A stretch of 64,000 nt of DNA from Megascapheus bottae. Its lineage: Eukaryota; Chordata; Mammalia; Rodentia; Geomyidae. This document shows, piece after piece, positions 60,622 to 64,000 of the stretch. Every line of letters starts with the position of its first letter. Position 1 is the first letter of the stretch. Both the position numbers and the translations under genes were made by a program. The notes beneath the pieces are model-generated. The model was not told the DNA's origin. It saw only the letters and a program-made list of their open reading frames with translations, and searched no databases. The DNA is taken from assembly GCA_024803745.1 (NCBI GenBank), contig JANJXV010000049.1, positions 3,900,001 to 3,964,000 of the forward strand, given 5' to 3'.

Positions 60622-61553
60622 GTAAGTGTAAGGGTTAGGGTTAGGGTTAGAGTTAGGGAAAGGGTAAGGTTTAGGGTTATGGTTAGGGTTAGGGTAAGGA
60701 TTAGGGTTAGATTTAGGGTTAGGGTAAAGTGTAGGTTTGGGGTTAGGTTTAGCATTAAGGTTAGGGTTAGGGTTAGGGTAAGGGTAAGGGTTAGGGTTAG
60801 GGTTACGGTTACGGTTAGGGTTAGGGGTTAGGGTTAGTGTTAGGTTTAGGCTTAGGGTTAGGGTAAGGATAAGAGTTAGGGCTAGGGATAGGGTTAAGGT
60901 TAGGGTTAGGGTTAGGGTTATGGTTAACGTTAGGGTTAGGGTTAGGGTAAGGGTAAGGATTAGGGTTAGGGTTAGGGTAGGGTTAGGGTAAGTGTTAGGG
61001 TTTAGGTTAGGCTTATGGTTAGGGTTAGAGTAAGGGTAAGGGTTAGGGTTAAGGTTAGGTTTAGGGTTATGGTTAGGGTTAGGTTAGGTAAGTGTAAGGG
61101 TTAGGGTTAGGGTTAGAGTTAGGGAAAGGGTAAGGTTTAGGGTTATGGTTAGGGTTAGGGTAAGGATTAGGGTTAGATTTAGGGTTAGGGTAAAGTGTAG
61201 GTTTGGGGTTAGGTTTAGCATTAAGGTTAGGGTTAGGGTTAGGGTAAGGGTAAGGGTTAGGGTTAGGGTTACGGTTACGGTTAGGGTTAGGGGTTAGGGT
61301 TAGTGTTAGGTTTAGGCTTAGGGTTAGGGTAAGGATAAGAGTTAGGGCTAGGGATAGGGTTAAGGTTAGGGTTAGGGTTAGGGTTATGGTTAACGTTAGG
61401 GTTAGGGTTAGGGTAAGGGTAAGGATTAGGGTTAGGATTAGGGTAGGGTTAGGGTAAGTGTTAGGGTTTAGGTTAGGCTTATGGTTAGGGTTAGAGTAAG
61501 GGTAAGGGTTAGGGTTAAGGTTAGGTTTAGGGTTATGGTTAGGGTTAGGTTAG
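60622..61553 (+). repeat. 466-bp tandem duplication
   Basis: Copy 1 is 60622-61087 and copy 2 is 61088-61553. Both begin GTAAGTGTAAGGGTTAGGG. AGCATTAAGG lies at 60751 and 61217 (offset 466). I found a single difference, a TTAGGG in copy 1 near 60971 that is GATTAGG context in copy 2 near 61436. A third copy starts at 61554 and diverges after about 24 bases. The unit also resembles part of the 3.3-kb unit (AGCATTAA context of 51107). Confidence 0.95.
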
Positions 61554-61890
61554 GTAAGTGTAAGGGTTAGGGTTAGGTTTAGGGTTATCGTAAGGGTAAG
61601 GATTAGGTTTAGGTTTAGGGTTAGCTTTAGGGTTAGGGTTAGGGTAAGGATAAGGGTTAGGGTTAAGGTTAGGGTTAGGTTTAGGGTTACGGTTAGGGTT
61701 AAGGTTAAGGTTAGAGTGAGGGTAAGGGTAAGGGTTAGAGTTAGGGTTAGGGTTAGGTTTAGAGTAAGGGTAAGGACTAGGGTTAGGATTAGGTTTAGGG
61801 TTAGGGTAATGGTTAGGGTTAGGGTTAGGGTTAGGGTTAGGGTTAGGGTTAGGTTTAGGTTTAGGGTTAGGGTAAGGGTAAGGGTTAGGG

Positions 61891-61930
61891 TTACGGCGGG
61901 TTAGGTTTCTGGTTGGGTTTTAGTGTTAGG
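61891..61930 (+). repeat. Most irregular hexamer interruption
   Basis: TTACGGCGGG, TTAGGTTTCTGG and TTGGGTTTTAGTG follow one another. Three successive units depart from 6 bp or from the one-substitution rule, and TTTCT is otherwise absent. It could be a junction between two array blocks. Confidence 0.65.
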
Positions 61931-63095
61931 TTTAGGGTTAGGGTAAGGGTAAGGGTTAGGGTTAAGGTTAGGGTTAGGGTAAGGGTTACGGTTAGGGTTA
62001 GAGTTAGGGTTAGGTTTATGGTCATGGTTATGGTTAGGGTTAGGGTTAGGGTAAGGGTATGTGTTAGGGTTAGGGTTAGATTAGGGTTAGGCTTAGTGTT
62101 AGGGTTAGCATTAGGGTAAGGGTAAGGGTTAGGTTAGGGTTAGGGTTAAGGTTAGGGTAAGGGTTAGGTTAGGGATAGGGTTAGTTTTAGGGTAAGGGTA
62201 AGGTTTAGGGTTACGGTTAGGGTTTGGGTTAGGGTAAGGGCTGGGTTAGGGTTAGGGTTTGCTTTAGGGTTAGGGTAAGTATAAGGGTTAGGGCTAGGGT
62301 TAGAGTTAGTGTAAGGGTTAGGGTTAGGGTTAGGGTAGGGTTTAGGGTAAGGGTAAGTGTTAGGGTTAGGGTTAGGGTTAGGGTAAGGGTAAGGGTTAGG
62401 GTTTGGGTTAGGCTTATGGGTTAGGGTTAGGTTTAGGGTTATGGTTAGGGATAGGGTAAGGGTAATTGAACGGGTTAGGTTTATTCTTAGGGTTAGTGTT
62501 AGGTTTATGGTTAGGGTTAGGGTAAGGGCAAGGGTTAGGGTTAGGTTTAGGGTTAAGGTTAGTGTTAGGGTTAGGGTTGGGTTTAGGTTTAGGGTTAGAG
62601 TTAGGCGAAGGAGAAGGGTTAGGGTTAGGGTTAGGCTTAGGCTTAGGTTTAGGGTTAGGTTAAGTGTTTGGGTTAGGGTTATTGTAAGGGTTAGGGTTAG
62701 GGTTAGGGTAAGGGTTAGGTTTAGGGTTAGGGTTAGTGTAAGGATTGGGTTAGAGTTAATGTTAGGGTTAGTTTTAGGGTTAGGGTTAAGTTTAAGGTTA
62801 GAGTTAGAGTGAGGGCAAGGTTATGGGTTAGGGTTAGGTTTAGGGTTAGGGTTAGGGTTAGGGTGAGAGTAAGGGAAAGGTTTAGGGTTAAGGTTAGGGT
62901 TAGGGTTAGGTTTCGGGATAGGATTAGAGTTAGGGTAAAGGTAAGTGTTAGGGTTAGGGTTAGGGTTAGGGTTAGGGTTAGGGTAAGGGTTAGGGTTAGG
63001 GTTAGGGTAAGGGTTAGGGGTAGGGTTAGTGTAAGGGTGAGGGTTAGGGTTAGGAGTAGGGTAAGGTGTTAGGGTAAGGGTTAGGGTTAGGGTTA

Positions 63096-63120
63096 GGTAT
63101 ACGGTTAAGGTTAGGATAAG
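63096..63120 (+). repeat. GGTATACGG module, rightmost copy
   Basis: GGTATACGGTTAAGG followed by TTAGGATAAGAG matches the 2084 and 6292 copies almost base for base, with GGAGTAGGG upstream at 63052 as at 7987. Its likeness to the far left end, 55-61 kb away, is closer than to the nearer 60.1 kb copies. Confidence 0.85.
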
Positions 63121-63499
63121 AGTTAGGGTTAGGGTTAGGGTTCGGGTAAGGGTAAGGGCTAGGGTTAGGATTAGGGTTAGGGTTAGGGTAATGGTTATTG
63201 TTAGGGTTAGGGATAGTGTTAGGATTAGGGTAAGGTAAGGGTTAGGGTTAGGGTTAGGGTTAGGCTTAGGGTTAGGGTTAGGTTTAGGGTTATGGTTAGG
63301 GTAAGGGCAAGGGTTAGGTTTAGGTTTAGGGTTAAGGTTAGGGTTAGGGTTAGGGTTAGGTTTAGGGTTAGGGTTAAGGTAAGGATAAGGGTTAGGGTTA
63401 GGGTTAAGTTTAGGGTTAGGGTTAGGGTAAGGGTTAAGGTTAGGGTTAGTGTAAGGGTTAGGGTTATGGTTAGGGTAAGGTTTAGAGTTAGGTTTAGGG

Positions 63500-63506
63500 T
63501 TTTTTT
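63500..63506 (+). repeat. T7 run in array
   Basis: GGG, seven T, AAGGG. A partner T8 run lies 174 bp downstream at 63674-63681. Such runs expand the usual TT of the hexamer and are rare here. Confidence 0.9.
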
Positions 63507-63673
63507 AAGGGTAAGGGTTAGGGCTAGGCTTAGGTTTAGGGTTAGGTTAAGGATTAGGGTTAGGGTTAAGGTATGGGTTAGGGTTAGGGTTAGGTTAACG
63601 GTTAGGGTTACGGTTAGTGTTAGGGTAAAGATAAGGGTTAGGGTTAAGATTAGGGTTAGGGTTAGGGTTAGGG

Positions 63674-63681
63674 TTTTTTTT
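63674..63681 (+). repeat. T8 run in array
   Basis: GGG, eight T, AAGG; the longest homopolymer I found in the window. With the T7 run at 63500 it may reflect replication slippage, or a sequencing homopolymer error. Confidence 0.88.
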
Positions 63682-64000
63682 AAGGTTAGGGTTAGGGTGG
63701 GGGCAAGGTTAAGGGTTAGGGTTAGGTTTAGAGTTAGGGTTGGGTTGAGGGTTAGGGTAAGGGTAAGGGTTAGGGTCAAGGTTAGGCTTAGGGTTACGTT
63801 TAGGGTTACGGTTAGGGTTAGGGTAAAGGTAAGGGTTAGGGTTAGTGTTAGGTTTAGGTTTAGCGTTAGGGTTAGGGTAAGGGTAAGGGTTAGGTTTAGG
63901 GAAAGGGTAAGGTTTAGGGTTAGGGTTAGGGTTAGGCTTAACTTTAGGGTAGGGGTAAGGGTTTGGGTTAGGGTAAGGGTAAGAGTTAGGGTTAGGGTTA

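Larger units (their letters stand above)
1..64000 (+). repeat. Degenerate TTAGGG telomere-like array, whole window
   Basis: The + strand is a near-continuous hexamer array with TTAGGG as the commonest unit. Variants are mostly single-base changes that keep the 6-bp length: TAAGGG, TTAGGT, TTAAGG, TTAGTG, TTAGAG, TTAGCG, TTACGG, TTATGG and TTGGGG. Perfect TTAGGG runs are short; the longest I noticed were six units (7236-7271 and 61813-61848). C is scarce and many 60-base lines have none. The G-rich strand is + throughout, which in a native telomere would place the chromosome end to the right. No unique flank is present, so terminal and interstitial positions cannot be told apart here. TTAGGG is the vertebrate telomere unit, also used by other eukaryotes. 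Degeneracy on this scale is known from interstitial and telomere-proximal arrays, not from the distal telomerase-made tract. Confidence 0.97.
61554..64000 (+). repeat. Right-end degenerate array with irregular units
   Basis: No gene. The array is more irregular than average: GGCGGGTTAGGTTTCTGG at about 61895, AATTGAACGGG near 62464, TTATTCTTAGG near 62482, GGCGAAGGAGAAGGG near 62603. It contains the last GGAGTAGGG/GGTATACGG module (63052 and 63096), the same form as at 2.0-8.0 kb. The window ends inside the array (GGGTTAGGGTTA). Confidence 0.8.

Noticed and set aside
63674..63681. T8 run as an RNA polymerase III terminator
   Set aside because: No A or B box or tRNA-like upstream text; the run replaces the TT of one hexamer.
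1..64000. CRISPR array
   Set aside because: Direct repeats with no constant-length unique spacers; the period is a 6-bp hexamer.
1..64000. Head-to-head telomere fusion point (TTAGGG meeting CCCTAA)
   Set aside because: The G-rich strand is + at every point checked; no switch to CCCTAA was found.
1..64000. Subtelomeric CpG-island promoter for telomeric RNA
   Set aside because: CpG occurs only as isolated variant bases (TTACGG, TTAGCG, TTCGGG). No GC-rich island or 29/37/61-bp promoter-type repeat is seen.
1..64000. Bacterial or phage origin with terminators, ribosome sites or operons
   Set aside because: GGAGG-like text appears by chance from G runs; no coding sequence, C-containing hairpins or operon layout exists.

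Overview
The whole 64 kb window is one uninterrupted, strongly degenerate telomere-type array. The + strand is built from the hexamer TTAGGG and one-base variants of it: TAAGGG (often in doublets), TTAGGT, TTAAGG, TTAGTG, TTAGAG, TTACGG and TTATGG. There are occasional 5-mers and 7-mers that shift register. C is rare and the G-rich strand is + from first base to last, with no inversion. I found no protein gene, RNA gene, transposon, CRISPR array or unique flank. Every long open frame is a by-product of the hexamer: frames read Val-Arg or Leu-Gly on +, and Leu-Thr or Pro-Asn on -. TTAGGG is the vertebrate telomere unit but is also used by many other eukaryotes. The size and degeneracy suit a large interstitial or telomere-proximal TTAGGG-like block in an animal, probably a vertebrate, genome; the species cannot be read from the sequence.

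The interest lies above the hexamer level. Rare variants act as landmarks and show a mosaic of segmental duplications with different repeat lengths. 0-6.7 kb: modules repeated about every 1-2.3 kb, with GGTATAC and T6 landmarks. 6.7-17.8 kb: a block duplicated at about 5.2-6.0 kb, plus 84-bp and 91-bp tandem duplications. 17.9-26.3 kb: a superunit repeated at about 3.6-4.5 kb. 26.3-34 kb: a mosaic with 414-bp and 240/246-bp duplications. 34-42.7 kb: units repeated at about 4.9-5.4 kb with inner spacings of 2.3-2.7 kb. 42.7-46.3 kb: a 1.59-kb duplication. 46.35-50 kb: a diverged relative of the next block. 50.02-59.76 kb: almost three copies of a 3.2-3.3 kb unit, the last two nearly identical. 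60.62-61.55 kb: a 466-bp tandem duplication. 61.55-64 kb: irregular array with T7/T8 runs.

Two landmark sets divide the window. CAATTG-type sites occur only from about 7.3 to 44.9 kb. GGTATAC-type sites occur only at 2.0-8.1 kb and 49.1-63.1 kb. The window therefore looks like a telomeric satellite with higher-order repeats, evolving by unequal exchange or segmental duplication, rather than an array freshly made by telomerase. All offsets come from manual landmark matching and need a self-alignment to refine.
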